From JAIVHA01 sp965367295 (GTDB lineage: Bacteria > Pseudomonadota > Gammaproteobacteria > DSM-19610), in NCBI GenBank assembly GCA_965367295.1, contig CBDUHN010000005.1, positions 1 to 64,000 of the forward strand: a stretch of DNA of 64,000 bases. Reading direction: 5' to 3'. The notes under the pieces were generated by a model, which searched no databases, was not told the origin of the DNA, and worked only from the letters and a program-made list of their open reading frames with translations. Shown piece after piece: positions 45,578 to 54,124 of this stretch; position 1 is the stretch's first letter, and the number at the start of each line of letters is the position of its first letter. The translations under genes and the position numbers were made by a program.

Positions 45578-45703
45578 GAAAGGCGGAAATGGATGCAGCG
45601 CATCACTGCAACAGCGCTGACCGAAGCCAGCGTCGACGACGACATCCGTATCATTGAGAAGCCGCCAGATCCTTGTCCGCTGCGGACGAAATTCGACATG
45701 TAA
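45578..45703 (+). pseudogene. Decayed 3' fragment of exodeoxyribonuclease III
   Basis: The reading frame AERRKWMQRIT is followed directly by a tail ending DDDIRIIEKPPDPCP and FDM, then TAA. The intact gene has PEEREWMQHIT and YDIRAMEKPSDHCP with FDV. About 54 codons between the two parts are missing, joined at a shared TCAC. A 17-base stretch, tcactgcaacagcgctg, is identical at 44589-44605 and 45603-45619. A one-base deletion after it shifts the frame. It is an unambiguous relic of xthA, on the same strand as the intact copy. Confidence 0.85.
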
Positions 45704-45841
45704 TACCACCAGGGCACGTTTCGGTAGCGATATGATCATCTCGGCCGCTGCCGCCCACGCCGCCCGGGATCACCACCGCCAAACACCTGCGTCCGCGAGG
45801 GTTTCCTGCTTGCTCACCCCGCGCCACCAGCGCCATCGCGC

Positions 45842-46645
45842 TCAGCGATTCCGGTCGGCAAAGGCGAGGATATCCGGCACCTGCTTGTTGATGCCCTGGT
45901 CGACGATACCGGGCAGGATGGCATTGATACGTGCAAAGAGTTTTTCCGGGAAGCCGAGATAAGCCTCGTTCTTTTCCTTTTCGATCGCCCGCACGATCTT
46001 CATTGCCACCCACCTGGCCTCATCCATGCGCATCATGCCCCGCTCCGCCATCAGGTGAACCACTTCGGGATTGAGCGGCGTCTTCACGGCGCGCGGCGAC
46101 ACGTAGGTCACGCCCACGCCGCTGCCAGCCAGCTCACGCCGCAGCGCCTGCGAGAACCCGCGCAGGGCGAACTTGGTAGCCGAATAGGTGGCAAAACAGG
46201 GGAAGCCGATACTGCCGAACATCGAGCCGATATTGACGATACGGCCACTGCCCTGGGCAATCATGGCAGGCAACAGGGTACGCACCAACTGCATGGGTGC
46301 CTCCAGGTTCACCTGCAATATACGCTGTAGCATATCGGGGTCGGTTTCCTGAAACCGCTTGAAATCCAGTATCCCGGCCAGGTTGATCACCACATCAACG
46401 CCACCAAAGGCACTTTGCATGTGTTGCACTACCGTATCCCGTTCAGTGCTGCTGGTGATATCCGCCCCCAGGGTCAGGGTTTCCTGCGCCAGCCCCGGCA
46501 GAGATTGCGCGAGTTTCGTCAGTGTCTGCTCATCACGATCGACCATACACAGACGCACGTCCCGCTCCGCCAGCAGGGCACAGATATGCCTGCCGATCCC
46601 TCCCGCTGCACCGGTCAGCAATATGCGTTTACCCTTCAGTTTCAC
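45842..46645 (-). CDS. Short-chain dehydrogenase/reductase
   Basis: A 267-residue SDR. The NAD(P)-binding motif is TGAAGGIG near residue 12, NLAGIL near 87, and the catalytic group is S in NIGSMFGS with YSATKFALRGF near 151. It would reduce a carbonyl or oxidise an alcohol. The GTG at 46645 is the likely start, with GAGG about 12 bases upstream; a TTG at 46657 lies within that region. It is the last gene of the operon that begins with the hemolysin-type protein, about 80 bases after the TPR gene. Confidence 0.85.
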   Translation of the reverse strand: MKLKGKRILLTGAAGGIGRHICALLAERDVRLCMVDRDEQTLTKLAQSLPGLAQETLTLGADITSSTERDTVVQHMQSAFGGVDVVINLAGILDFKRFQETDPDMLQRILQVNLEAPMQLVRTLLPAMIAQGSGRIVNIGSMFGSIGFPCFATYSATKFALRGFSQALRRELAGSGVGVTYVSPRAVKTPLNPEVVHLMAERGMMRMDEARWVAMKIVRAIEKEKNEAYLGFPEKLFARINAILPGIVDQGINKQVPDILAFADRNR

Positions 46646-46737
46646 GATGCGTTGCAACCTCTATCAAATAAGTGCTGGAGTATGAAAAAAACCGCTGGTA
46701 CCCGGAGGTGCGAATAGATGTACACCTACGATCGTTC

Positions 46738-47388
46738 TCAGGATTTCGATTTAATCTGATCGATCAGTGCCTGTACTTCACTGCGCCGCCCGGAATCGGC
46801 ATCCGGGCGGCTCGGGCGCGGTGGCGCGTGCAGCGCCTTCTCCAGCACCACCAGGGCCTCGGCAGAACGTCCCTGTCGCTGCAGGAAGTCACCATAAAAA
46901 TAATTGGGGTCGATGCCGTCAGGATTGATCGCCAATGCCTTCTTCAGCAGGACCTCGGCCTGCCTGTCATCACCAAAACTGAGTGGCCAGCCCGGAACCT
47001 GGTAATAGAGACTGCCAAGGCTGGTATAGATGGAACCGTCCAGGACATTGGCATCGATCTTCTCGGCGGCCAGCAGCTGGTCCCGGGCCGCGCGCACCTT
47101 CGACAGGGCACCCAGGCCGCCGGACACACCGGCATGGGTACTCAACACGATGGCCTGCCAGACCTTGGGCTCGGCGCGCCCGGGAAACTGCTGTTCCAAT
47201 GCATCCGTCTTCACTTCCAACTGTGTGAAGGCAGCACCCTGTTGATCCTTTGGAAGCTGGTAATGAATACGCGCCCATTCATGCTGGATATCCAGGACGC
47301 CATCGCTCAACTCATCCGCCCGCGCGGCACCAGCCAGCACACAGACACCAATAAATAGCGCACACAACCGTTTTACAGTAACGAACAT
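46738..47388 (-). CDS. Exported TPR-like protein
   Basis: A 216-residue protein with a signal peptide (about 1-25) and helical repeats of tetratricopeptide type, best seen in YYQVPGWPLSFGDDRQAEVLLKKALAINPDG and NYFYGDFLQRQGRSAEALVVLEKAL when read in pieces. It probably works in the periplasm as a scaffold. GGAGA stands ahead of the ATG. It lies 23 bases after the diiron-oxidase gene. Confidence 0.75.
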   Translation of the reverse strand: MFVTVKRLCALFIGVCVLAGAARADELSDGVLDIQHEWARIHYQLPKDQQGAAFTQLEVKTDALEQQFPGRAEPKVWQAIVLSTHAGVSGGLGALSKVRAARDQLLAAEKIDANVLDGSIYTSLGSLYYQVPGWPLSFGDDRQAEVLLKKALAINPDGIDPNYFYGDFLQRQGRSAEALVVLEKALHAPPRPSRPDADSGRRSEVQALIDQIKSKS

Positions 47389-47411
47389 GGGATTTTCTCC
47401 GGGCATAATCA

Positions 47412-48074
47412 TCAGGCAAGACTGCGGAACATATCGCCATACAGGCGGTAAAACATGCTGCCGCGATGCAACAGCGTTGCGATGTCGTCCGGGTCATCGA
47501 ATTGATTCACCAGCGACTGAAAAAACCGGATGTGCTCCTGATCCAGCGAGCCATGGGAATTCAGGTAACGAAAGGCGTCCTTCGGTAACTTCAAGCTGCC
47601 CTGAATGGCACCCGCGGCATGACTGGCCAAGGCAACGCTGGTGGTTTCCAGCACGAATACCATGCCAAACATGCCGATCGGGTTCTGCCGCATCACCGTG
47701 TCGTAGGCATAGGCCACCATCAGTTCCGTTGCCACGGCGGGCGGGGCATTACGGGCAGCATCGGCATCACCACCGCAGGCGCGTATATCATCGAGGATCC
47801 ATTCCTCGTGCCCGACCTCTTCCTCGATGTATTCGCTGAGGGCCTTGCGCAGCCAGTTCAGGCGGTCCGGCAGACGACAACCGCAGCCCATCAACAGTGG
47901 CACCGTGTGGCGGACATGGTGATAGGCCTGCCCGAGAAAGCGCACGTATTCCTCGCGAGTGACATCACCCTGCAGCGCACGCTGCAGGATCGGCACGGAA
48001 AGAAAATCATTTCTGGCGGATTCGGTTTCCGCCACCAGGCGGTCATATACCAGGGTCACATCAGGCTCCTGCAT
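47412..48074 (-). CDS. Haem-oxygenase-like diiron oxidase (HDO)
   Basis: A 220-residue helical protein of the TenA/haem-oxygenase-like superfamily. Probable metal ligands are in EYIEEEVGHEEWILDD near residue 94, AYAYDTVMRQNP near 130, and SLDQEHIRFF near 185, a layout seen in diiron oxidases such as UndA and SznF-type enzymes. These use O2 for decarboxylation, N-oxygenation or C-C cleavage. It overlaps the AMP-ligase stop by 14 bases. The start at 48074 gives a typical length. No substrate can be named. Confidence 0.82.
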   Translation of the reverse strand: MQEPDVTLVYDRLVAETESARNDFLSVPILQRALQGDVTREEYVRFLGQAYHHVRHTVPLLMGCGCRLPDRLNWLRKALSEYIEEEVGHEEWILDDIRACGGDADAARNAPPAVATELMVAYAYDTVMRQNPIGMFGMVFVLETTSVALASHAAGAIQGSLKLPKDAFRYLNSHGSLDQEHIRFFQSLVNQFDDPDDIATLLHRGSMFYRLYGDMFRSLA

Positions 48075-49533
48075 AAAGATTATCGATCTGGGGCGCATAC
48101 TGGGCGGCAATAGCCGCACGGTTAATGACACCAGCGGCATTGGCCAGGCCATTGCCGGCACTGAAGGGTTCGGCGACCACCGTCCAGGCACGCAGCCGTG
48201 CATAGTCCGGTAGTCGCTGATTGGTGGTTTCGATCACCTGTGCCAGCCGGTCGGGTGAGGTGCGTGGGTGGGGTACGATCACCCCGACACTGAATGGCAT
48301 ACCTGCGCCGAACACCGCCGCCTGCAGAATCGCACCACTGCCGGTGAGTTCGCTCTCCACCCATTCGGGCGCCACATTGCGGCCAAAGGCGGTAGCGAAA
48401 GTGGTCTGCTTGCGTCCAGTGATGAACAGATAGCCGTCTGCATCCAGATACCCGAGGTCACCCGTCGGCCAATAATCGTCACCAACCACCGCTCCCCCCA
48501 GGTAGCGCGTGAACAGGTTACCGCGGACTTCGATCTCGCCGTCGGCCGCGATACGCACGCGCACATGCGGCAATACACGACCGACACTGCCAATGCGGTC
48601 TGCGGTGGCGATATTCAGACTGACGACCGATGCGGATTCAGACAGGCCATAGCCCTGGTACACCGGCAAACCAAAGACCCGCGCACGCCGGATCAACTCC
48701 GTCGAGACCGGTGCACCACCGACGGCGATAAAGCGCAGCGAGGCCGGCATCGCGGCTCCTGCCTCGCAGGTCTCGACCAGTACCTTCAGCAGCTGCGGTA
48801 CCAGGATGATCGAGGTGGGCGCGAACCGGTGCAGCGCCGCCAGCAACGGCTGTGGCTGCACACCGCTGGAGCCCGTCATGCCGCACTCAACGAGGTCCGG
48901 CACACAGGCCGTGGCTCCGTTCACCAGTGGCGCATATAGACCACCGATGTTTTCCAGCAGGGTGGCAAGCGGCAGCAGCGACAGGGCGCGATCACTGCTT
49001 TGCGCCGCCACCTCCTCACTCAGGGTCAGAGTGACACGGGTGATCGCGTCCCCGCTGATGCACACCCCTTTGGGAGTACCGGTGGTGCCCGAGGTATAGG
49101 TCAATTTGGCCGTGCGCAGTGGCAACGGGGAGGTCGGCGTACGCGCCGGGGTGAACACGGCCAAGTCGCGCCCGGCGACGGCATGAAGCAGCGGTGACGT
49201 CTGCTGCAACAGCGCCTGTATGCGCCCGGGCTGATCGGTGATCACGCAATCCGGCGCGGCATCCTTTAGCAGGTGTGCCAGCTGACGGTCGGAGAAAAAC
49301 GTGGGGATGGGAATACCGGCCGCCCCCTTGAAAGCCACGGCCAGATCCACCAGTGCCCAGGCGCTGCCATTCGACAACAGGTAGGCGATACGCTCCCCTT
49401 CGAGCATCGCGGCCAGCCGCTCTACAGCCTGCCACAACGACGCGTAATCCAGGCTGCCCTGACTGTCGATCAGTGCGAGGGCATTCGGTTGATCCCGTAC
49501 CTGCGCCTCGATACGTCCCAGTATCTCCTTCAC
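48061..49533 (-). CDS. AMP-dependent ligase-like protein lacking the A10 lysine
   Basis: A 490-residue ANL-family protein with A3 LTYTSGTTGTPKGV, A5 YGLSESASVV and A7 PTGDLGYLD. The adenylation core looks intact. The A10 region reads GNGLANAAGVINRAA, so the lysine that contacts acyl-adenylate in the canonical GK motif is replaced by valine. The protein may activate poorly or depend on a partner. It starts at a GTG in a GTGA overlap with the hemolysin gene, and has an AAGG site upstream. Acid substrate unknown. Confidence 0.85.
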   Translation of the reverse strand: MKEILGRIEAQVRDQPNALALIDSQGSLDYASLWQAVERLAAMLEGERIAYLLSNGSAWALVDLAVAFKGAAGIPIPTFFSDRQLAHLLKDAAPDCVITDQPGRIQALLQQTSPLLHAVAGRDLAVFTPARTPTSPLPLRTAKLTYTSGTTGTPKGVCISGDAITRVTLTLSEEVAAQSSDRALSLLPLATLLENIGGLYAPLVNGATACVPDLVECGMTGSSGVQPQPLLAALHRFAPTSIILVPQLLKVLVETCEAGAAMPASLRFIAVGGAPVSTELIRRARVFGLPVYQGYGLSESASVVSLNIATADRIGSVGRVLPHVRVRIAADGEIEVRGNLFTRYLGGAVVGDDYWPTGDLGYLDADGYLFITGRKQTTFATAFGRNVAPEWVESELTGSGAILQAAVFGAGMPFSVGVIVPHPRTSPDRLAQVIETTNQRLPDYARLRAWTVVAEPFSAGNGLANAAGVINRAAIAAQYAPQIDNLYAGA

Positions 49534-50267
49534 TGCACGCCTTCCAGGCGATTGTCCAGCCGCAGCTGCGGCCCGGAACCATGTCGCTCGGCCTGTTCGA
49601 GCAAGGAATACAGCATGGGCTGGCCAACCGATCCACTAGCGGTCAACTTGCGGTGGCCCGCCTCGATATCCCCCGCACACACATAGGGGCGTGTGTCGTA
49701 ATAACGCCCCCACTGGCGGCCTCCGTCCTGCAGGCGCGCGGGATCAGCGGCGGCCAGCCGGATCGGGTTGAGCCCGAGGCGCCGGAAGGCATTGATCAGC
49801 GGGGTTACCGCCGTGAACAATACCCAGCGATAACCGGCGGCACGCAGATAGACGGTAACCGCCGCGATGACCCAGCGCGCCTGACCGGGACTGGCCAGCG
49901 CCAGGTTGCCAACCTCGACAATCTGCGCCCGGTCGACCGGCTCCGCCCAGTGGTCGCCGATGAGCCGGTCAACGGGCTCATCCAGGTAGCGCTCCGAGAA
50001 CAGGGGCCGAACCAGGCCGGCGCGGAAGCCGACCACCGCCCGCAGTTCGGAGTGGGCGGTGAAGGTCAGCAGGGTCGGGTAGAAGGACCGGATATCCGCA
50101 TCGTAGCGTTGCTGATAGATCTGGTGAACGAAACGCTCAGGCCTGTGCCGGTCCGGGTGTTCGGCATCCAGCAACCGCAGCGTAACGGGCTGCTGGAGCT
50201 CGGCAAGAAAGGGCTCGACGCCCTCCACGATACAGGGACTTTCACTGACAGGACTCGATGAACTCAT
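49530..50267 (-). CDS. Thermostable-hemolysin-family (GNAT-like) protein
   Basis: A 245-residue protein of the thermostable hemolysin family (PF12261), known from Vibrio delta-VPH. Structural classification places it in the acetyltransferase clan, near LuxI and FeeM-type N-acyltransferases. Recognisable pieces are IVEVGNLALASPGQARWV near residue 115 and VLFTAVTPLINAFRRLGL near 147. The ATG at 50267 has AGG nine bases upstream; a GTG two codons earlier is an alternative. It heads the operon, with a sigma-54 site just ahead. Whether it lyses cells or acylates a metabolite is not known. Confidence 0.82.
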   Translation of the reverse strand: MSSSSPVSESPCIVEGVEPFLAELQQPVTLRLLDAEHPDRHRPERFVHQIYQQRYDADIRSFYPTLLTFTAHSELRAVVGFRAGLVRPLFSERYLDEPVDRLIGDHWAEPVDRAQIVEVGNLALASPGQARWVIAAVTVYLRAAGYRWVLFTAVTPLINAFRRLGLNPIRLAAADPARLQDGGRQWGRYYDTRPYVCAGDIEAGHRKLTASGSVGQPMLYSLLEQAERHGSGPQLRLDNRLEGVQ

Positions 50268-50305
50268 GGGCACACACCTGCTGGCCGGGACGTCCCCAAC
50301 ACCAG

Positions 50306-50321
50306 AGCCAGAATCATGCCA
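50306..50321 (-). promoter_or_regulatory. Sigma-54 (-24/-12) promoter of the hemolysin-ligase-HDO operon
   Basis: Minus strand TGGCATGATTCTGGCT matches the TGGCACG-N4-TTGCT consensus except at two positions, with the GG and GC pairs correctly spaced. Transcription would start near 50296, about 29 bases before the ATG. A kinase and an NtrC-family activator are encoded 2.1 kb away. Confidence 0.55.
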
Positions 50322-50396
50322 TCCAATTATATATTTGTTTTTACTATGTTAATTTGGATTCAACGAGGCCCGGACAGCCTGCAATAATCTGCAGTG

Positions 50397-50422
50397 CGCA
50401 ATTTTCGTAGACAGGAATTGCG
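50397..50422. repeat. Inverted repeat, candidate activator site
   Basis: CGCAATT, 12 bases, AATTGCG: perfect 7-bp arms, centred about 114 bases upstream of the predicted sigma-54 start. This is the usual distance for an NtrC-type enhancer. A second palindrome, CTGCA-ATAATC-TGCAG, lies at 50379-50394. Neither is followed by a T-run. Confidence 0.4.
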
Positions 50423-50452
50423 GGGGTAGCAGGACACGGCACCGGTTCAGAC

Positions 50453-50929
50453 CTACTCCGTACAGCCGCCCTCGGCAGCCGTGCCATCCGGTACCGGCAG
50501 ACTCAGGATCCGGGTCACGCCGGCCCCCATATGACACGACAGTACATAGCCGATGGCCCCCGGTGTCTGCGCCACGAACCGCACCACGGCATCCTGCGAA
50601 GCCAGTACATAGGGGGGCGTGACACCATGGAAATACCGCTGGTTCCAGTAGTCCTGCTGGGACCCGCTGTCCTGGTGAAACAGCGCCCGGGAAAACACCT
50701 CGCGCACGGGATTGGCCGCAGGCAGGTTTACCGGCACGAACTTCCGGCCAGTGGCATCCAGCACAATCTTTTTCAGGTAGATGTCGCGCAGAAGACCTTC
50801 ATCCAGTTGCAGTGGCGCGGCAGCACGGGCGACGATCACGGCAATCTCATCGGCCATCGCCACGCTTGCGTACACCAACAGGCTGCAACCTATGGCGAGG
50901 CGGACATGGAAGTGGCGTCTCTGCATCAT
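50453..50929 (-). CDS. Small PstS-like periplasmic protein, copy B
   Basis: A 158-residue exported protein with a signal peptide of about 26 residues and one PBP-like lobe (LLRDIYLKKIVLDATGRKF, then QDYWNQRYFHGVTPPYVL and PGAIGYVLSCHMG). It resembles the 145-residue protein at 40159 in order and motifs, so they are paralogues. Translation starts three bases after the porin stop, so the two are coupled. Like copy A it lies beside a porin. Confidence 0.78.
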   Translation of the reverse strand: MMQRRHFHVRLAIGCSLLVYASVAMADEIAVIVARAAAPLQLDEGLLRDIYLKKIVLDATGRKFVPVNLPAANPVREVFSRALFHQDSGSQQDYWNQRYFHGVTPPYVLASQDAVVRFVAQTPGAIGYVLSCHMGAGVTRILSLPVPDGTAAEGGCTE

Positions 50930-50932
50930 CGG

Positions 50933-52027
50933 CTAGAACAGGATGGCGAGAGAACCCAGCCAGCCTTCCGGTGCAATACGCTGGTTGTGGTCACCGCCGC
51001 GATACTCGAGCTTCAGGGAAACGGCCCGGTACGGACGATAGGTCAGACCCAGCGTTTCGATCTCGGCGGTCGCCGGCTCCAGGGCGGAATGGTAACGCTC
51101 GTAACGCCCGATCAAAAACAGCTGGCCGCCGACCGGGATGGCCGCCTGCAGGAAGCCGCCACGCTCATCGGGCTCGACCGCACCCCGGCTGTTGCGGTAC
51201 ACCCATTCGCCGCTGAACTCCGCGTAACGCGTGTTCCAGAAGAGATCCAGGCCATACAAATCCTTGTTTTCCTGTAGATCCATCATGCGAAAGCGTAGGT
51301 AGGAAGCGCCGACCTGGATGCGATCATCGTGCAGGTGGTAGACGATGCGCGCGCCGGCAGCATGCTCGAAGGCGCCCACGGCGGCGATACTGGCTACAGC
51401 ATCATCGTACGCGCGTTCTTCCTGCTGGTGATGGTCGAACAGGTCGGTGTCGTCGACGAAGAGACTGTAATCAAAACCATTGGCGCCACTCGGCACAGAC
51501 CCGTAGACCATGGCGCCACTCGCCTGGCGGGCAAAGGCCACCGAGGTGGTCAGTGGCCGTGACACGGTCCAGACCAGAGGATCGGCGTGAATCAGATTCC
51601 AACGCCCCACAGGGGTGAGAAACTTGCCGAGCCGGAAGGTGACCTCCGGAGCAACGCGGTAATCGAGATACAGCCGTTCAACCTCGAATTCGGCATCATC
51701 GGTATTGATGCCGTCCTGCGAGAGCGATAGCGCCTCGCCAATCTCCATCTCGGTGAACAGGTTGAGGCGATCCGTTATATCCAGGCTCGCCAGCAGACTC
51801 AGGTCCTTGATGCTCATGGATGAGGGCACATCCTCGAGATCGCGATAGCGCAGACTGAGATACCCCCCCAGGCTGAGCCCCTGTGCGGGAAAATGCATCC
51901 CCTGCCCCAACTCGTACGGCATTGACTGCCAGCGCATGTCCGCACTATCCGGACGGGCAAGGGACGGATAAACCGGCAGCAATACCAGCAGACAGCAGGA
52001 CAACAGCACACCGATGCGGGATATCAT
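50933..52027 (-). CDS. Second outer-membrane porin-like beta barrel
   Basis: A 364-residue exported protein with a signal peptide (about 1-24) and a barrel ending in the aromatic SLAILF. Conserved pieces include FRLGKFLTPVGRWNLIHADPLVW near residue 135. A TonB plug is absent. The order porin then PstS-like protein repeats the arrangement at 38944-40596. It is divergent from the sensor kinase. The ATG at 52027 has AGAGG upstream; a longer frame adds arginine-rich sequence that does not look like a signal peptide. Confidence 0.75.
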   Translation of the reverse strand: MISRIGVLLSCCLLVLLPVYPSLARPDSADMRWQSMPYELGQGMHFPAQGLSLGGYLSLRYRDLEDVPSSMSIKDLSLLASLDITDRLNLFTEMEIGEALSLSQDGINTDDAEFEVERLYLDYRVAPEVTFRLGKFLTPVGRWNLIHADPLVWTVSRPLTTSVAFARQASGAMVYGSVPSGANGFDYSLFVDDTDLFDHHQQEERAYDDAVASIAAVGAFEHAAGARIVYHLHDDRIQVGASYLRFRMMDLQENKDLYGLDLFWNTRYAEFSGEWVYRNSRGAVEPDERGGFLQAAIPVGGQLFLIGRYERYHSALEPATAEIETLGLTYRPYRAVSLKLEYRGGDHNQRIAPEGWLGSLAILF

Positions 52028-52349
52028 GCGTGCCGGCCTCTGTGAATGACGGCCAACACCATCGGCTGGCAGTCGGCCACTGTCGGTACGCAATCGGTAA
52101 ACTGGTCGTGGTTAGCAGGAAGCGAACACATTAGACTGGCAGGCAACCATTCCCTTCAATGTTGACAGAAGCGCAAGCGCACTTGATCGATACCGACACC
52201 ACAACCATCCGATTCGGGAACAATCGCGGCCGGCCCGACTTTACCGGGGATATCAGTGAACTTCCAGCCACGTCTTTGCCATGCCTGCCGGCCCGGCACC
52301 GGCCCGGTGCTGCACATCCGGCCATGATCGAAACAGGAGAATCACCGCG
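52028..52349. other. Intergenic region between porin and kinase
   Basis: A 322-base gap between divergent genes. TTGACA at 52162-52167 is a -35-like hexamer toward the kinase but no convincing -10 follows. No sigma-54 site or gene was seen. Confidence 0.5.
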
Positions 52350-54119
52350 TTGACCATTCGCAACACGCTGCTGCGCGCCTTTCTGGGACTCGTGCTGGGT
52401 ATCACCCTGGTGATGGGCGCACTGTCCTTCTTCGAGTTTCGGCGCAGCCTGCAGGCCGAGATTGCCGATAACCTGCAATTTGGTGCCAGCACAGTGTTAC
52501 AGCGCATCGATACCTTTCTGTTCGCACAGTTCGAGAACCTGCGCATCTGGCGCCGCCTGGAAATCATGCAGGATATCCGCGTGGGCGATGTCGATAAGCG
52601 CCTGGCCCACTTTCTGGCGGATCTGCGCGAAGGCCAGGGGAGCCTGTTCCATACTCTGCTCTGCACCGACCTGGAGGGGCAGGTAATCGCCACCAGCACA
52701 CTGAGCACCACCGGCATCAGCCCACCGGACGTGGACCACTGGCGCAAGGTTGCGGGCAACGGCGCGGCCGAAATCCTGATCCAGCCGATTCGAGCTGGAC
52801 AGGGTGACACGGTCGCCATTCGCGCCACCATCCCCGACACCTTCGGCCAGGGTGATCTCGGTTATCTCTATGCACTGCTCAACTGGCATGAAGTACTGGA
52901 TCTCCTCGATGACGCCGTCGGTCACGATCCGCGCAGTGTCCTGTTACTGGATGACGATGATCAGGTAATCGGCCTGTCTCAGGACCTGCGCCGGCAGTTC
53001 GGGAACCGGGCACTGGAACTCGGCGACTGGGATATCCAGGCCCTGGAATCCAGCGCCCTCATTCGCGATGGTGCGGCACTGGGCTATGCCTCAGTGCTGG
53101 TCGGGGCCGCCACCTCCACTGGCTATCAGCACTTTCCCGGACTGGGCTGGCATGTGCTCATGGCGGAACCGACAGCAGAGGCCTTCAAGCCGATCTGGCG
53201 GCTGTTGTGGACCATGCTGGCGCTGATGCTGGTAACCCTGTCGGTGGCGGCCGGCATCTCCTGGCGGTTGTCGCAACGCATTGCCCAGCCGCTGGTGGGA
53301 CTGACCGAGTTCACCCGTCACTTTCGCAAGGATGAACATTCACGCCCCGTCACCACCGGCACGGCGATATCCGAGGTGGCCGAACTGGATCAGGCTTTTG
53401 TGGAAATGATCGAGGCGCTGGAGCAATCGCGCGCCCAGATCGTGCGCGCCGGCAAACTCGCCGTGGTGGGTGAAATGGCGGCCATCATGGCCCATGAAGT
53501 CCGCACCCCGCTGGGGATTTTGCGCAACTCCGCCCAGCTGCTCGAACGCCAGCCGGAACTCACCGACAAGCAACGCGAACTGATCGACTTTATCAGCAGC
53601 GAAACCGGGCGCCTGAATCACCTGGTAACATTGCTGCTGGAATGTGCCCGGCCACGGCCGCCCGAATTCAAACCGCGCGACCTGCACACGATTATTGAAT
53701 CCGTGATCGGACTGCTCACCTCACGCGCGGAAAAAAGGCAGGTGCGCCTGTACACCAACCTGCAGGCGGAGCATCCACTGCTGGCCTGCGATGGTGAACA
53801 GCTAACCCAGGTATTTCTCAACCTGGTGATCAATGCCCTGGATTTCGTGCCGGACAACGGCCGTATCGAGATTCGTACCCAGAATACGCCCGAGGGTCTA
53901 CTGGTCAGCGTGCTCGATGACGGCCCCGGCATCGCGCCGGATCAACGGATACGTATCTTTGACCCGTTCCACAGTCGCCGCGAAGGCGGCATTGGGCTGG
54001 GTCTGACCATCGTGCAGCAAATAGTACAGGTACATCATGCAGACATTCAGGTTACCAACAGCCCCTGGGGCGGCGCGCGTTTCGATATCCGTTTTCATCA
54101 ACCACAGCCTTTACCCTGA
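52350..54119 (+). CDS. Membrane sensor histidine kinase
   Basis: A 589-residue kinase. A membrane segment at about 8-28 is followed by a large periplasmic sensing region (about 29-275, with FFEFRRSLQAEIADNLQFG near its start), a second segment at about 281-305, a HAMP-like linker, and a HisKA domain with phosphorylated His382 in MAHEVRTPL. An HATPase domain with GGIGLGLTIVQQI completes it. The start is a TTG with AGGAGA nine bases upstream. It precedes its regulator by five bases. The signal is unknown; an envelope or periplasmic ligand is likely. Confidence 0.9.
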   Translation: MTIRNTLLRAFLGLVLGITLVMGALSFFEFRRSLQAEIADNLQFGASTVLQRIDTFLFAQFENLRIWRRLEIMQDIRVGDVDKRLAHFLADLREGQGSLFHTLLCTDLEGQVIATSTLSTTGISPPDVDHWRKVAGNGAAEILIQPIRAGQGDTVAIRATIPDTFGQGDLGYLYALLNWHEVLDLLDDAVGHDPRSVLLLDDDDQVIGLSQDLRRQFGNRALELGDWDIQALESSALIRDGAALGYASVLVGAATSTGYQHFPGLGWHVLMAEPTAEAFKPIWRLLWTMLALMLVTLSVAAGISWRLSQRIAQPLVGLTEFTRHFRKDEHSRPVTTGTAISEVAELDQAFVEMIEALEQSRAQIVRAGKLAVVGEMAAIMAHEVRTPLGILRNSAQLLERQPELTDKQRELIDFISSETGRLNHLVTLLLECARPRPPEFKPRDLHTIIESVIGLLTSRAEKRQVRLYTNLQAEHPLLACDGEQLTQVFLNLVINALDFVPDNGRIEIRTQNTPEGLLVSVLDDGPGIAPDQRIRIFDPFHSRREGGIGLGLTIVQQIVQVHHADIQVTNSPWGGARFDIRFHQPQPLP

Positions 54120-54124
54120 TACCC

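Larger units (their letters stand above)
45392..45841. other. Intergenic region with AT-rich DNA and an xthA remnant
   Basis: A 450-base gap that holds the sigma-54 site (45440-45455), an AT-rich stretch at about 45455-45540, the xthA remnant (45578-45703), and about 140 bases up to 45841 in which I see nothing. Confidence 0.7.

Noticed and set aside
50326..50331. TATAAT ahead of the hemolysin-type operon as a sigma-70 promoter
   Set aside because: The -10 is perfect but no -35 is present at usable spacing, and the -24/-12 element nearby fits better.
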